Shown in pieces: positions 17,803 through 27,217 of a DNA stretch of 64,000 nt (the first letter of the stretch is position 1; each line of letters starts with the position of its first letter). This DNA comes from Gaiellasilicea sp963707575. Its GTDB lineage: Bacteria > Actinomycetota > Thermoleophilia > Gaiellales > Gaiellaceae. Location: NCBI GenBank assembly GCA_963707575.1, contig OY970171.1, forward strand, positions 2,914,001-2,978,000, read 5' to 3'. Both the position numbers and the translations under genes were made by a program. The notes under the pieces were generated by a model. That model saw only the letters and a program-made list of their open reading frames with translations, was not told where the DNA came from and ran no database searches.

Positions 17803-18628
17803 GGCGGTCACCCGCGCCGCGGTGATCACCCACGGCAAGCGCGGGACGATCGGACCTGCGCTCGCACGGCTGACGACGGTTGCGCGTGAGGCGGGCGTGG
17901 AGCTGATCGTCGGCGAGGACGAGGCGGCGAAGCACGAGCTGACACGCGCGAACGGCGATGTGACCGCGGCCGACCTCGCGGTCGTGCTGGGCGGGGACGG
18001 CACGATGCTGCGCGCGCTCGGCACCTTCCTCGGCACCGGGGTGCCCGTGATCGGCGTCAACTTCGGCCGCGTCGGCTTCCTCTCCTCGATCCCGGCCGAG
18101 CAGCTGGAGACGGGCCTGGCCCGAGTCTTCGCCGGCGACTACGCCTCCTTCGAGCTGCCGACGCTCGACGTCGAGGTGGGCGACGAGCAGCGCGTGGCGG
18201 TCAACGACCTCGTCGTCACGAGCGCCGAGGTCGGCCGCATGATCCAGCTCGAGTGGGCGGTCGGGGGCGAAGGGCTCGGCCGGCGCGGCTGCGACGGCGT
18301 CGTCTGCTCGACCCCATCCGGCTCGACGGGCTACAACTTTTCGAACGGCGGCCCGGTGCTCGTCTGGGGCCTGGATGCGATGTCCGTCACCTTCGTCGCG
18401 CCGCACTCGCTGAACGCGCGGCCGCTCGTCGTCGCCCGCGGCAGCGACCTGCTCGTCTGGAACCGGACGCCGGACGTCGCGGCGGCGGCGCTCGTGGACG
18501 GCCATCGCGTCGTCGACTTGGCCCCGGGAGGCCGTGTGCGGGCGCGGATCGGCGAGCAGCGCTCGCTGCTCGCGACCCTCCCCGAGGTGACCTTCTTCAG
18601 CCGCTACAACCGGACCTTTGCTTCGTAG
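17765..18628 (+). CDS. nadK: NAD kinase
   Basis: An enzyme of up to 287 residues that phosphorylates NAD to NADP. The hallmark GGDGTMLRALG is at about residue 70, followed by VIGVNFGRVGFLSS, AVNDLVVTS (family NE/D motif), GDGVVCSTPSGSTGYNFSNGG and VTFVAPHSLNARPLVV. The start is ambiguous. The ATG at 17765 overlaps tlyA by 38 nt and gives a Ser/Thr-rich leader; the GTG at 17822 (VITHGKRG) would give a compact N-terminus closer to the family. It overlaps recN by 11 nt. Confidence 0.93.
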   Translation: MTSTTGSTPQSARAVTRAAVITHGKRGTIGPALARLTTVAREAGVELIVGEDEAAKHELTRANGDVTAADLAVVLGGDGTMLRALGTFLGTGVPVIGVNFGRVGFLSSIPAEQLETGLARVFAGDYASFELPTLDVEVGDEQRVAVNDLVVTSAEVGRMIQLEWAVGGEGLGRRGCDGVVCSTPSGSTGYNFSNGGPVLVWGLDAMSVTFVAPHSLNARPLVVARGSDLLVWNRTPDVAAAALVDGHRVVDLAPGGRVRARIGEQRSLLATLPEVTFFSRYNRTFAS

Positions 18629-20258
18629 CCTGCGCATCGAGAACCTCGTGCTGATCCGGGCTGCGGAGCTGGCGCCCGCGGAGGGGCTGAACGCGATCAC
18701 GGGCGAGACGGGAGCGGGGAAGACCATCCTCGCGCACGCGCTCGGTCTGCTGCTCGGCCAGAAGGGCGACGCGGCAGCCGTCGGCCCCGGAGGTTCAGAG
18801 GCGTACGTCGAGGCCGAGTTCGACGTGCCCGAGGGGTTTTTCGACGACGACGAGCTGGAGAGCATCGCGGAGCTCGCTCCGGAGGACGAGGCGGGGCTCG
18901 TGCTCGCGCGCCGCGTCTTCGCCGACGGGCGCACGCGGGCGTACGCCTGGGGCCGGGCAGTGGCCCGGGAGGACCTGGCCGCAGCCACCGAGCGGCTCGT
19001 CGCCATGTCCGGCCAGTTCGAGCAGCGCCGCCTGGCGCGGCCCTCGTACCAGCTCGACGTGCTCGACGCCTTCTGCGGCGAGGAGCAGGGACGCCGGCGC
19101 CGGGAGGCGCGGGCGGCGTGGCGCGAGCTCGGTGCGGCCCGCAAGCGCCACGAGGAGCTGACGCGCGACGCGGCGACGGAGATGGCCAGGCTCGCCGAGC
19201 TGGAGGCGCTGGTGGCGGCGACCGAGGGGCTCGCCCCGGACACCGAGGCAGCGCTCAGCGCCGATCGCGACCGGCTGCGGCACGTGACTGAGCTCGCCGA
19301 GGGCGCCGCGACGGCCGCCGAGGCGCTGGCGCCCGAGGACGGCGACGGCGCGGCGACGCTGGCCGGAGTCGCCGAGCGGGCGGTTGCGCCCCTCGAGCGA
19401 ATCGCTCCCGAGCTCGCACGCGCGGGCGAGGAGCTGCGCGACCTGGAGCTGCGACTGCGGGAGCTCGGCTCCGACCTGCGGGCCTTCCTGCTCTCGCTGG
19501 AGGCCGACCCGGATCGGATCGAGCACGTCGAGTCGGAGCTCGAGCGAGTCTCCGACGCGAAACGGCGCTTCCGCTGCGCGAGCTACGAGGAGCTGCTCGC
19601 CCGCGCCGGCGAGGCCCGTGCCGAGCTCGGCGCGCTCGCGGAGGGCCACGATCCCGCCGCGGCCGCAGCGGAGGCGCTCGCGGCCGCCGAGGAACGCGTG
19701 CGGCGGCTGGCCGACGAGCTGCGCTCCGTCCGTACCGGCCAGGCCGAGGCGTTCGCGGACGCCGTTGCCGCCGAGCTCCGCGGCGTCGGGATGGGCGAGG
19801 GCGAGTTCCGGGCCGAGCTCCGCGAGCGGGAGCCGGGCACGACCGGCGCGGACGAGGTCGCCTTCCTGATCCGCCCGAACGCGGGGATGCCGTTCGGGCC
19901 GGTCGCCGAGACCGCCTCCGGCGGCGAGCTCTCGCGGGTTGCGCTGGCGATCGCAGCGGTGGCCGGCGGGCTGACGATGGTGTTCGACGAGATCGACGCC
20001 GGCGTCGGCGGCACGACGGCGCACGCGGTCGCCGACACGCTGAAGCGGCTCGCCGAGCGGGCGCAGGTGCTGACGATCACGCACCTGCCGCAGATCGCGA
20101 GCGTGGCCGACAACCACTACAAGGTCGAGAAGATCCCCGCCGATGGGGCTACATCGAACACCGTCCTGACGCAGATCTCGCTGCTAGACGACGCAGAGCG
20201 GCGCGACGAGCTGGAGCGGATGCTCGGAGGCCGCGAGTTCCTGTCGGCCCTCAAGTGA
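18618..20258 (+). CDS. recN: DNA repair protein RecN
   Basis: A 546-residue SMC-like ATPase acting in double-strand-break repair. Walker A is GETGAGKTIL (about residues 30-39), preceded by LRSLRIENLVLIRAAEL. A long coiled-coil region fills the middle with AMSGQFEQRRL near its start. The C-terminal head has the ABC signature SGGELSRVALAIA and Walker B MVFDEIDAGVGG, with THLPQIAS after it. TTG is used as the start; no ATG or GTG gives a complete N-terminus. It overlaps nadK and steA, consistent with one operon. Confidence 0.95.
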   Translation: MLRSLRIENLVLIRAAELAPAEGLNAITGETGAGKTILAHALGLLLGQKGDAAAVGPGGSEAYVEAEFDVPEGFFDDDELESIAELAPEDEAGLVLARRVFADGRTRAYAWGRAVAREDLAAATERLVAMSGQFEQRRLARPSYQLDVLDAFCGEEQGRRRREARAAWRELGAARKRHEELTRDAATEMARLAELEALVAATEGLAPDTEAALSADRDRLRHVTELAEGAATAAEALAPEDGDGAATLAGVAERAVAPLERIAPELARAGEELRDLELRLRELGSDLRAFLLSLEADPDRIEHVESELERVSDAKRRFRCASYEELLARAGEARAELGALAEGHDPAAAAAEALAAAEERVRRLADELRSVRTGQAEAFADAVAAELRGVGMGEGEFRAELREREPGTTGADEVAFLIRPNAGMPFGPVAETASGGELSRVALAIAAVAGGLTMVFDEIDAGVGGTTAHAVADTLKRLAERAQVLTITHLPQIASVADNHYKVEKIPADGATSNTVLTQISLLDDAERRDELERMLGGREFLSALK

Positions 20259-21367
20259 GCCTCGTCGAGCACACCGGGACGGCCCGCCTCGGCCGCAGGA
20301 CGAAGGAGCTCGTGCGCCGGCTCGGACCCGGCGACATCGCGATCATCGACCACACCGACCTAGACCGCGTCTCGGCGGAGGAGCTCGTCGAGGCGGGGGT
20401 GCGCGTCGTCGTCAACGTGGCCGCCTCCCAGAGCGGGCGCTACCCGAACCCAGGCCCGCTCCTGCTCGTGCGCGGCGGTGTCCGGCTGATCGACGCGCCC
20501 GAGGCCGACCTGTTCGAGGCTGTCTCGGACGGCGAAGCGCTGACCGTCCGCGGGGCGAGCCTCTTCCGGAACGGCGACTGCCTCGCGACCGGCCGCGCGC
20601 TCGAGGAGCACGAGCTCGAGCGGTCGCTCGCGGAGCAGCAGGGCCGCGTGACCGAAGCCCTGGAGGCTTTCGCAGACAACACGCTGCGCTACCTGCGCGA
20701 GGAAGGGAATCTGCTCGCCCAGGGCCTCGACTTCCCGCAGCTGCGGACGAGCTTCCGCGACCGGCACGCGCTCGTCGTCGCGCGTGGGCCAGGGCACCGG
20801 CGTGACCTGCGCATCGTCCGCCCGTACGTGCGCAACTTCCGGCCGGTGCTCGTCGCGGTCGACGGCGGAGCCGAGGCGCTGCTCGAGGCCGGCTGGAAGC
20901 CGGACGTGATCATCGGCGACATGGACTCCGTCTCCGACGACGGCCTGCGCTGCGGCGCTGAGATCGTCGTGCATGCCTACACCGAGGGGCACGCTCCCGG
21001 AGAGGAGCGGCTCGAGCGCCTCGGCGTGCCCTTCCATCGTGTCGCCGCGCCCGGCATCTCGGAGGACATCGCCTTCCTGCTCGCACACGAGAAGGGCGCC
21101 GAGCTGATCGTCGCGGTCGGCACGCACTTCAACCTCGTCGAGTTCCTCGAGCGCAACCGGGCGGGGATGTCCTCGACCTTCGTGACGCGGCTCAAGGTGG
21201 GGGAGATCCTCGTCGACGCGAAGGGCGTCTCGCGGCTCGTCAGCAGCCGGATCGGCGTGTGGCCGCTCGTCTCGATCGCGACGGCCGGCCTGGCCGGGAT
21301 CGTGGTTGCGATCGTGGCGTCGCCGGCGCTCAGGAACGTGCTCACCGCGCTCGTGCCCTGGCTGTAG
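20255..21367 (+). CDS. steA: SteA-like cytokinetic ring protein
   Basis: A 370-residue protein matching the actinobacterial SteA family (Rv1697-like), which partners with SteB in septal cell-wall hydrolase control in Corynebacterium. GPGDIAIIDHTDLDRVSAEELVEAGVRVVVN opens it. The centre resembles thiamine pyrophosphokinase (VAVDGGAEALLEAGWKPDVIIGDMDSVSD). One transmembrane helix lies near the C-terminus (residues about 335-358). No catalytic function is established. GTG start within the recN stop; steB follows 24 bp later. Confidence 0.85.
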   Translation: MSLVEHTGTARLGRRTKELVRRLGPGDIAIIDHTDLDRVSAEELVEAGVRVVVNVAASQSGRYPNPGPLLLVRGGVRLIDAPEADLFEAVSDGEALTVRGASLFRNGDCLATGRALEEHELERSLAEQQGRVTEALEAFADNTLRYLREEGNLLAQGLDFPQLRTSFRDRHALVVARGPGHRRDLRIVRPYVRNFRPVLVAVDGGAEALLEAGWKPDVIIGDMDSVSDDGLRCGAEIVVHAYTEGHAPGEERLERLGVPFHRVAAPGISEDIAFLLAHEKGAELIVAVGTHFNLVEFLERNRAGMSSTFVTRLKVGEILVDAKGVSRLVSSRIGVWPLVSIATAGLAGIVVAIVASPALRNVLTALVPWL

Positions 21368-21391
21368 CGAGCCCTCTGCGACACTGCGCCC

Positions 21392-22285
21392 ATGTTCGAC
21401 CTGCGCTACCACGTCGCCTCGCTGACGGCGGTCTTTCTTGCGCTCGTGATCGGGATCCTCGTCGGCGTCGGCATCTCCGGCCGCGGCTTCGTCACCGACG
21501 CCGAGCGTGACAACTTCAACGACCGTCTGGCGGCGCTCGACGAGCAGCTGCAGGAGGAGGAGTTGGCCGTCGACGACCTCGAGCTGCGCCAGGAGGCTGC
21601 GCAGGAGTTCGTCGAGAGTGCCTACCCGGTGGCCGCGGCCGGTCGCCTGGAGGGCAAGAACATCGCCGTGCTCGTCATCGGCTCGTTCGACGAGGCGACG
21701 GTCGCTTCCGTCGCGGGCGCGGTCGAGGATGCGAACGGCGACCTCGTCCGGGTGCGAGCCGTGACGGTGCCGATCCCGACCGAGGAGGTCCAGGGGGCCC
21801 TGCTTTCCGATGCGGACACCGGCGAGTACGTCGGCTCGGAGGAGCTCGACGACCTCGGCCACGAGCTCGGGCGAGAGCTCGTCGAGGGCGGGGAGACGCC
21901 GCTCTGGGACCTGCTGACGCCGGATCTCGTCGGCCAGCGCCGGGGGAGCGCCCTGCCCGAGGCCGATGCGGTCGTCGTCATCCGGCAGGCGGAGCCGCAG
22001 CAGCGCGAGACCGCACGATTTCTGAGTGGCCTCTATCGCGGGCTCGCGTCGGCGGGTGTGCCGGCCGTGGGCGTCGAGCCGACGAGGGTGCTCCAGAGCG
22101 CGATTCCCGTCTTCTCCCGCGCCGGTCTCTCGACCGTGGACGGGGTCGACACGCCGCTCGGCGCGCTCGCCATGACCTTGCTTCTGGCCGGGCCCGAGAG
22201 CGGCGACTTCGGCATCCGGGACACGGCCGTCGACGGCGTCCTGCCGACACTCGAGCCGCTGCCGCCTGCGACCACGAGTGGCTGA
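21392..22285 (+). CDS. steB: SteB/MctB-like membrane protein (copper transporter family)
   Basis: A 297-residue protein with one N-terminal membrane helix (FDLRYHVASLTAVFLALVIG opens it) and a coiled coil at about residues 45-70, then an alpha/beta extracytoplasmic domain. This is the family annotated as copper transporter MctB in M. tuberculosis (Rv1698) and SteB in Corynebacterium. The position right after steA favours the division role. GACACT lies before the ATG with a 6-nt gap, a weaker version of the local hexamer. It overlaps the next gene by 8 nt. Confidence 0.82.
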   Translation: MFDLRYHVASLTAVFLALVIGILVGVGISGRGFVTDAERDNFNDRLAALDEQLQEEELAVDDLELRQEAAQEFVESAYPVAAAGRLEGKNIAVLVIGSFDEATVASVAGAVEDANGDLVRVRAVTVPIPTEEVQGALLSDADTGEYVGSEELDDLGHELGRELVEGGETPLWDLLTPDLVGQRRGSALPEADAVVVIRQAEPQQRETARFLSGLYRGLASAGVPAVGVEPTRVLQSAIPVFSRAGLSTVDGVDTPLGALAMTLLLAGPESGDFGIRDTAVDGVLPTLEPLPPATTSG

Positions 22286-23504
22286 GGCCGGGCTGACCAT
22301 CCTCGTCGCCGCCCGCGACGAGGAGGCCCGGATCGGGACGACGGTCGCGCAGCTGCGCCGGCTCTTCCCCGACGCCCAGGTGCTCGTCGCGGACGACGGC
22401 TCGCGGGATGCGACGCCGCACGTCGCCGCCTCGGCGGGCGCCCGCGTGCTGCGCTTTCCGCACCGCGGGAAGGGCCAGGCGCTGACCCTCGCCGAGCGGG
22501 AGGCGCCGCCCGGTCCGCTGCTCCTCTGCGATGCCGACCTGCGCGGTGACCTGCGTCCCCTGCTCGAGAGCGAGGCCGATCTCGCGATCGCGGCGTTCAC
22601 GCGGCGGCAGGGTGGGGGGTTCGGGCTCGCGAAGGAGACGGCGAGACGGCTGATCGAACGGGCCTGCGGCTTCGAGTCCCGCGAGCCGCTCTCGGGGCAG
22701 CGACGGCTCTCGAAGCGGGCGCGCGCCGAGTGCTTCCCGCTCGCGGCCGGGTTCGGCGTCGAGACGCGGATGACGGTGGACGCCGTGCAGGCCCGCCTCG
22801 ACGTGGCGGAGGTCGAGCTCGACCTCGAGCACCGGGCGACGACGCGCAACGCGCGTGGCTTCCTCCACCGCGGCCGCCAGCTCCGAGATCTCCTGCTCGC
22901 CTTCGGCCCGCAAGCGACGAACCACCGTGGGCTGCGGCTGCCGCTCGTGGGCTGGGTCCTGGGCGTCGTGCAGCCGGGCGCCGCCCCGGTGGCGCTGCTC
23001 GGCTTGGCCGACGATCTCTGGAGCGGCGAGGAGCGAGGCTTCCGGGCGCACCTCCGCTCCGGCCGGACGACCGGAGTCGTCAAACTCGTCGGCATCCCCG
23101 CGTACGCCCTGCTGCGAACGCGATCGGTCTCGGGCGCGCTCCTCGTCGCCCTCGCTGCGAACACGTTGAACCAGCTCGACACGCGCCCGGGGCGGGCGCT
23201 GAAGGCGTTCGGCCTCGGCGCGCTCCTGCTGCGCAGACCGCCCCCCGGCGCGGTCGCCGCCGCCGTCCTGCTGGCTCCCTACGATCTTGGCGAGATGGCG
23301 ATGCTCGGCGACTCGGGATCGAACGCGCTCGGCGCCGTGCTAGGTTTCAGTTCCGTGGAGCGGTTCTCACGGAGGCAACGCTGGAGCGCGATCGCGGCGC
23401 TCGCGGGTCTCAACCTCCTCGGCGAGCGCCGCTCGCTCGGCACGCTGATCGAAGGGACACCGCTGGTTCGCGAGCTCGACGCGCTGGGGAGGCAAGCCAC
23501 ATGA
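22278..23504 (+). CDS. GT2 glycosyltransferase fused to a WecA/MraY-like phosphoglycosyltransferase domain
   Basis: A 408-residue fusion. Residues 1 to about 205 are a family 2 glycosyltransferase: LTILVAARDEEARIGTTV, VLVADDGSRD, and DADLRGDL as the DxD-like site. Residues about 215-400 carry the membrane phosphoglycosyltransferase landmarks: GLADDLW for the DD motif, NQLDTRPGRALK for NxxDxxxG, and MLGDSGSNALGAVLGF for GDxGS. Hydrophobic stretches there are fewer than the ten helices of MraY/WecA, so this half is reduced. It would transfer a sugar or sugar-phosphate to a lipid carrier; substrates are unknown. GTG start inside the steB end; ATGA overlap with pyrG. Confidence 0.75.
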   Translation: MAEAGLTILVAARDEEARIGTTVAQLRRLFPDAQVLVADDGSRDATPHVAASAGARVLRFPHRGKGQALTLAEREAPPGPLLLCDADLRGDLRPLLESEADLAIAAFTRRQGGGFGLAKETARRLIERACGFESREPLSGQRRLSKRARAECFPLAAGFGVETRMTVDAVQARLDVAEVELDLEHRATTRNARGFLHRGRQLRDLLLAFGPQATNHRGLRLPLVGWVLGVVQPGAAPVALLGLADDLWSGEERGFRAHLRSGRTTGVVKLVGIPAYALLRTRSVSGALLVALAANTLNQLDTRPGRALKAFGLGALLLRRPPPGAVAAAVLLAPYDLGEMAMLGDSGSNALGAVLGFSSVERFSRRQRWSAIAALAGLNLLGERRSLGTLIEGTPLVRELDALGRQAT

Positions 23505-25156
23505 CCGGGTCCGCCACCGGCGACACCAAGTACATCTTCGTCACCGGCGGCGTCGTCTCGGCACTCGGGAAGGGCATCGTCGCCGCCTCGCTCGGCCGGC
23601 TGCTGAAGGCCCGCGGCCTCAGGGTGCAGGCGCAGAAGTTCGACCCGTACCTGAACGTCGACCCGGGGACGATGAGCCCGTTCCAGCACGGTGAGGTCTT
23701 CGTCACCGAGGACGGCGCCGAGACCGACCTCGACATCGGCCATTACGAGCGCTTCATCGACGAGAACATGTCCCGCAACGCGAGCCACAGCGCGGGCGCG
23801 ATCTGGGAGGCGGTCCTGCGCAAGGAGCGCAAGGGCGAGTTCCTGGGCGCGACCGTGCAGGTGATCCCGCACATCACGAACGAGATCAAGGCGCGGATCA
23901 AGCGGGTGTCCAAGTCGACCCCCGCCGACGTCGTGATCAGCGAGATCGGCGGCACCGTCGGCGACATCGAGTCGCTCCCGTTCCTCGAGGCGATCCGCCA
24001 GTTCCGCCGCGAGGTGGGGCCCGAGAACGTCCTCTACCTGCACTGCACGCTGGTGCCGTTCATCGAGGCGGCGGGCGAGCTGAAGACGAAGCCGACACAG
24101 CACTCGGTGAACGAGCTGCGCCGGATCGGCATCCACCCCGACGTGATCGTCTGCCGCTCGCACGAGGAGCTCTCGCAGGAGATCAAGGACAAGATCGCCC
24201 TCTTCGCCGACGTCGACGTCCGCTCCGTCGTGGCCTGTCCGGACGTGTCTGACGTCTACCTGGTGCCGAAGGTGCTCCAGGAGGAGCGGCTCGACGAGCT
24301 CGTCTGCGAGCAGCTCGGGCTCGTGACGGCACCCGCCGAGCTCGGCGAGTGGCAGACGCTGATCGACCGCATCGGCGAGCGGAGCGGCGAGGTGACGATC
24401 GCGCTCGTGGGCAAGTACGTGAAGCTCCACGACGCCTATCTGTCGGTGCACGAAGCGCTCAAGCACGCCGGTGTCCACCAGGGCTGTGCCGTGCGCGTGC
24501 GCTGGATGGACGCGGAGAACATGTCCTACGAGGAGGCGGCGGAGCTGCTCGAGGGGGTCGACGGCGTGCTCGTGCCCGGCGGCTTCGGCTCGCGCGGGTG
24601 GGAGGGGAAGATCCTCGCCTGCCAGGTCGCCCGCGAGCGCGAGATCCCATACCTCGGCATCTGCCTCGGGATGCACGTGGCCGTCTCCGAGTTCGCCCGC
24701 CACGTCTGCGGCCTGGAGGGCGCCAACTCGACGGAGATGGATCCCGAGACCCCGTTCCCCGTGATCGACCTGCTCCCCGAGCAGAAGGAGATCGAGGATC
24801 TCGGCGGCACGATGCGACTGGGTGCGCAGGCGGTGGAGGTGGCGGAGGCCACGCGCACGCGCGAGATCTACGACGAGCCGGTCGTCCACGAGCGCCACCG
24901 GCATCGCTACGAGGTGAACAACCACTACCGCGAGCAGCTGATCGCGGCGGGGCTCGTCGTCTCGGGGACGTTCCAGGAGGGACGCCTCGTCGAGGTGATC
25001 GAGCTGCCCGACCATCCGTGGTTCGTGGCGAGCCAGTTCCATCCGGAGTTCAAGTCCCGGCCCACACGCCCGGCACCGCTCTTCCGCGAGTTCGTCGGCG
25101 CGGCGCTCGCGCGAGCCCGCACGCGCGACGTCGTCGAGCTGCGCGCCGCGGGTTGA
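23501..25156 (+). CDS. pyrG: CTP synthase
   Basis: A 551-residue enzyme aminating UTP to CTP with glutamine. The amidoligase domain begins KYIFVTGGVVSALGKGIVAASLGRLL and contains KFDPYLNVDPGTMSPFQHGEVFVTEDGAETDLD and the IGGTVGDIES block. The glutaminase domain (from about residue 290) has PGGFGSRG, the nucleophile Cys388 in GICLGMH, and the His-Glu pair in SQFHPEFKS. The ATG overlaps the preceding gene by 4 nt; the long in-frame extension upstream is not part of the enzyme. Confidence 0.97.
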   Translation: MTGSATGDTKYIFVTGGVVSALGKGIVAASLGRLLKARGLRVQAQKFDPYLNVDPGTMSPFQHGEVFVTEDGAETDLDIGHYERFIDENMSRNASHSAGAIWEAVLRKERKGEFLGATVQVIPHITNEIKARIKRVSKSTPADVVISEIGGTVGDIESLPFLEAIRQFRREVGPENVLYLHCTLVPFIEAAGELKTKPTQHSVNELRRIGIHPDVIVCRSHEELSQEIKDKIALFADVDVRSVVACPDVSDVYLVPKVLQEERLDELVCEQLGLVTAPAELGEWQTLIDRIGERSGEVTIALVGKYVKLHDAYLSVHEALKHAGVHQGCAVRVRWMDAENMSYEEAAELLEGVDGVLVPGGFGSRGWEGKILACQVAREREIPYLGICLGMHVAVSEFARHVCGLEGANSTEMDPETPFPVIDLLPEQKEIEDLGGTMRLGAQAVEVAEATRTREIYDEPVVHERHRHRYEVNNHYREQLIAAGLVVSGTFQEGRLVEVIELPDHPWFVASQFHPEFKSRPTRPAPLFREFVGAALARARTRDVVELRAAG

Positions 25157-25167
25157 CCGGCGCGCGC

Positions 25168-25173
25168 TAGCCT
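25168..25173 (+). promoter_or_regulatory. -10-like hexamer TAGCCT before the M20 peptidase gene
   Basis: TAGCCT in the 23-bp gap after pyrG lies 6 nt before the GTG at 25180. Confidence 0.5.
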
Positions 25174-25179
25174 CCGCGG

Positions 25180-26289
25180 GTGGCCGACCCGCTCGACCTC
25201 TTCCTCGAGCTCTGCGCGCTTCCGAGCCCGCCGGGCGACGAGCGCGCCGTGGCGGACACGGTGGGCGCGTACCTACGTGACCTGGGGCTCGACGTGGACG
25301 AGGACGACGCGGGCGCACGGATCGGCGGGAACACGGGCAACCTGCTGGCGCGGCTGCCCGGCCGCGTCGACGGCGGCACTCCCGTCTTCCTGTGCGCCCA
25401 CCTCGACACGGTTCCCCCGGAGGGTGCGATCGAGCCGGTCGTGGCGGACGGCGTCGTCCGCAACGGGGGTGGCACCATCCTCGGTGCCGACAACAAGGCG
25501 GCGGTCGTGGCGATGCTCGAGGCGGCCCGCCGGGTCCTCGCCGAGCGGCGCCCACACGCCGGCGTCGAGCTGCTCTTCACGCCCAAGGAGGAGGTGGGCC
25601 TGCTCGGCGCGGGGGCCTTCGACCACACCCGGCTCGAGGCCGAGCTCGGATACGTCTACGACCAGGGCGCGCCCATCGGCGAAATCGTGCTCGGGGCCCC
25701 GTACGGGCGCACGATCTCGGCGCGCTTCCACGGCCGCGCCGCCCATTCCGGGATGCATCCCGAGGAGGGGCGCTCCGCAGTCGCGGCGGCCTCACGGGCG
25801 ATCGCGGATCTGCGACTGGGGCGGATCGACGAGGAGACGACGGCGAACGTGGGGCTGATCTCGGGCGGGACGGCGCGGAACATCATTCCGGAGTGGTGCG
25901 TGCTCGAGGCGGAGGCGCGGTCGCACGACGAGCGGAAGCTCGCGGACGTCGTGCAGGAGATGCTGGACACGTTCGGCTTCGCGGCGAGCCTGGCCGACTG
26001 CACCGTCGAGACGGACGTGAGCGACACGTACGCCGGCTATCGCTTCAGGCGCGACGAGCGCATCGTCGTCCTCGCCGAGGCGGCGCTCAGCAGCTGTGGC
26101 TACGCCGTCACGCCCTCCCTCTCCGGCGGCGGCGCGGACGCGAACGTCTTCAACGCGCGCGGGCTGCCCTGCCTCAACCTCGCCAACGGCATGACGGCGA
26201 TTCACACGCCCGACGAGCACATCGCCGTCGCCGATCTGGAGGGGATGGTCGACGTGACCCTGGCGCTGATCGATGCCGCTCGGGCTTAG
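25180..26289 (+). CDS. M20-family metallopeptidase (PepT-like)
   Basis: A 369-residue di-zinc peptidase. CAHLDTVPP gives the first metal His and the catalytic Asp. LGADNKAAVVAMLEA holds the bridging Asp, and FTPKEEVGLLGA supplies the Glu-Glu pair (catalytic base plus ligand). An Asp in YVYDQGAP and the final His in AIHTPDEHI complete the set. The dimerisation domain has HGRAAHSGMHPEEGRSAV. It is closest to the PepT/YqjE group of tripeptidase-like enzymes; the exact peptide substrate is unknown. It overlaps the DUF3866 gene by 17 nt. Confidence 0.87.
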   Translation: MADPLDLFLELCALPSPPGDERAVADTVGAYLRDLGLDVDEDDAGARIGGNTGNLLARLPGRVDGGTPVFLCAHLDTVPPEGAIEPVVADGVVRNGGGTILGADNKAAVVAMLEAARRVLAERRPHAGVELLFTPKEEVGLLGAGAFDHTRLEAELGYVYDQGAPIGEIVLGAPYGRTISARFHGRAAHSGMHPEEGRSAVAAASRAIADLRLGRIDEETTANVGLISGGTARNIIPEWCVLEAEARSHDERKLADVVQEMLDTFGFAASLADCTVETDVSDTYAGYRFRRDERIVVLAEAALSSCGYAVTPSLSGGGADANVFNARGLPCLNLANGMTAIHTPDEHIAVADLEGMVDVTLALIDAARA

Positions 26290-27217
26290 GCGCGGCACCG
26301 TCACGGCGGTGCTGGAGGAGGCGCGCGACGAGCTCGTGCGCCTCGAGGTGGACGGGGTGGCGTGCGTCGCCTACCCGCGGCTGACGGGGCCGGTCGAGGT
26401 GGGCGACGACGTGCTCGTGAACGAGCAGGCGCGGCTGCTCGGACTCGGCTCGGGCGGGTTCGACGTCCTCTACGCGAACCTGACGCGGGGACTCGGCCTG
26501 CCCGTGGAGGAGGGCGCACACGTGATGAAGCTGCCCTACTCGCCGGGCCAACTGGCGCTGCGCCACGCGGAGGAGGCGGACGAGCTCGACGGGGCACTCG
26601 ACGGCCTGCCCGTAGTCCTCTGCACGCTGCACAGCCAGGTCGTGCCGGTCTGTGCAGCGCTCGCCGGCGTGCGTGTCGCCTACGTGCAGGTTCCCGGAGG
26701 AGCGCTGCCCGTGTCGCTCTCCGACGCCGTGCGTGCGCTGAAGGAACGAGGTCTGGTCGAAGCAGCGGTTGCGGTCGCGCCCTGTCTCGACGGCGACGTC
26801 GAGTGTGCCACCGGCGCTGCAGCGCTGGCGTGGTCGAAGGCGCGCGGGCTCGACGCCGTCGTCTGTGCCGTGGGGCCGGGGATCGTCGGCACCGGCTCGC
26901 GTCTCGGCCACGGGGCACTGGCGCTTGCGGACGCAGCCAACGTCGCGAGTGCGCTCGGCGGCCGGCCCGTGCTCGCCGTCCGCATGTCGGGCGCCGACGC
27001 ACGGGAGCGTCATCGCGGCGTCTCGCATCACAGCCGGGCCGTGCTCGACCTCTGCCTCGGCGTCGTGACCGTGCCGCCGCAGTCGGCCGGCGAGGGCTGG
27101 GAGGAAGCCTGCGCCGGATTGCCGCTCGACCACATGGGGCGGGGCCCCGAGGAGGATCCGGACTTCTTCCACGCCGCGTTCGCGGCGGGGGTGGTCGCGC
27201 GCGGATTGGTCGGCTGA
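26273..27217 (+). CDS. DUF3866 family protein
   Basis: A 314-residue protein of the DUF3866 family, usually found near pyrG or recN blocks in actinobacteria and Firmicutes. Visible landmarks are LRRGTVTAVLEE at the N-terminus, LPYSPGQLALRHAEE, CTLHSQVVPVCAAL, VAYVQVPGGALPVSLSDAVR, CAVGPGIVGTGSRLGHGALALADAAN and GVSHHSRAVLDL. The two His/Ser-rich blocks could form an active site, but no reaction is known. It overlaps both neighbours, including the aldo/keto reductase by 1 base (TGATG). Confidence 0.85.
   Translation: MPLGLRRGTVTAVLEEARDELVRLEVDGVACVAYPRLTGPVEVGDDVLVNEQARLLGLGSGGFDVLYANLTRGLGLPVEEGAHVMKLPYSPGQLALRHAEEADELDGALDGLPVVLCTLHSQVVPVCAALAGVRVAYVQVPGGALPVSLSDAVRALKERGLVEAAVAVAPCLDGDVECATGAAALAWSKARGLDAVVCAVGPGIVGTGSRLGHGALALADAANVASALGGRPVLAVRMSGADARERHRGVSHHSRAVLDLCLGVVTVPPQSAGEGWEEACAGLPLDHMGRGPEEDPDFFHAAFAAGVVARGLVG

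Noticed and set aside
20360..23182. 940-codon minus-strand open frame opposite steA-steB-GT2
   Set aside because: It spans several well-recognised plus-strand genes and encodes low-complexity Arg/Glu/Pro-rich sequence only.
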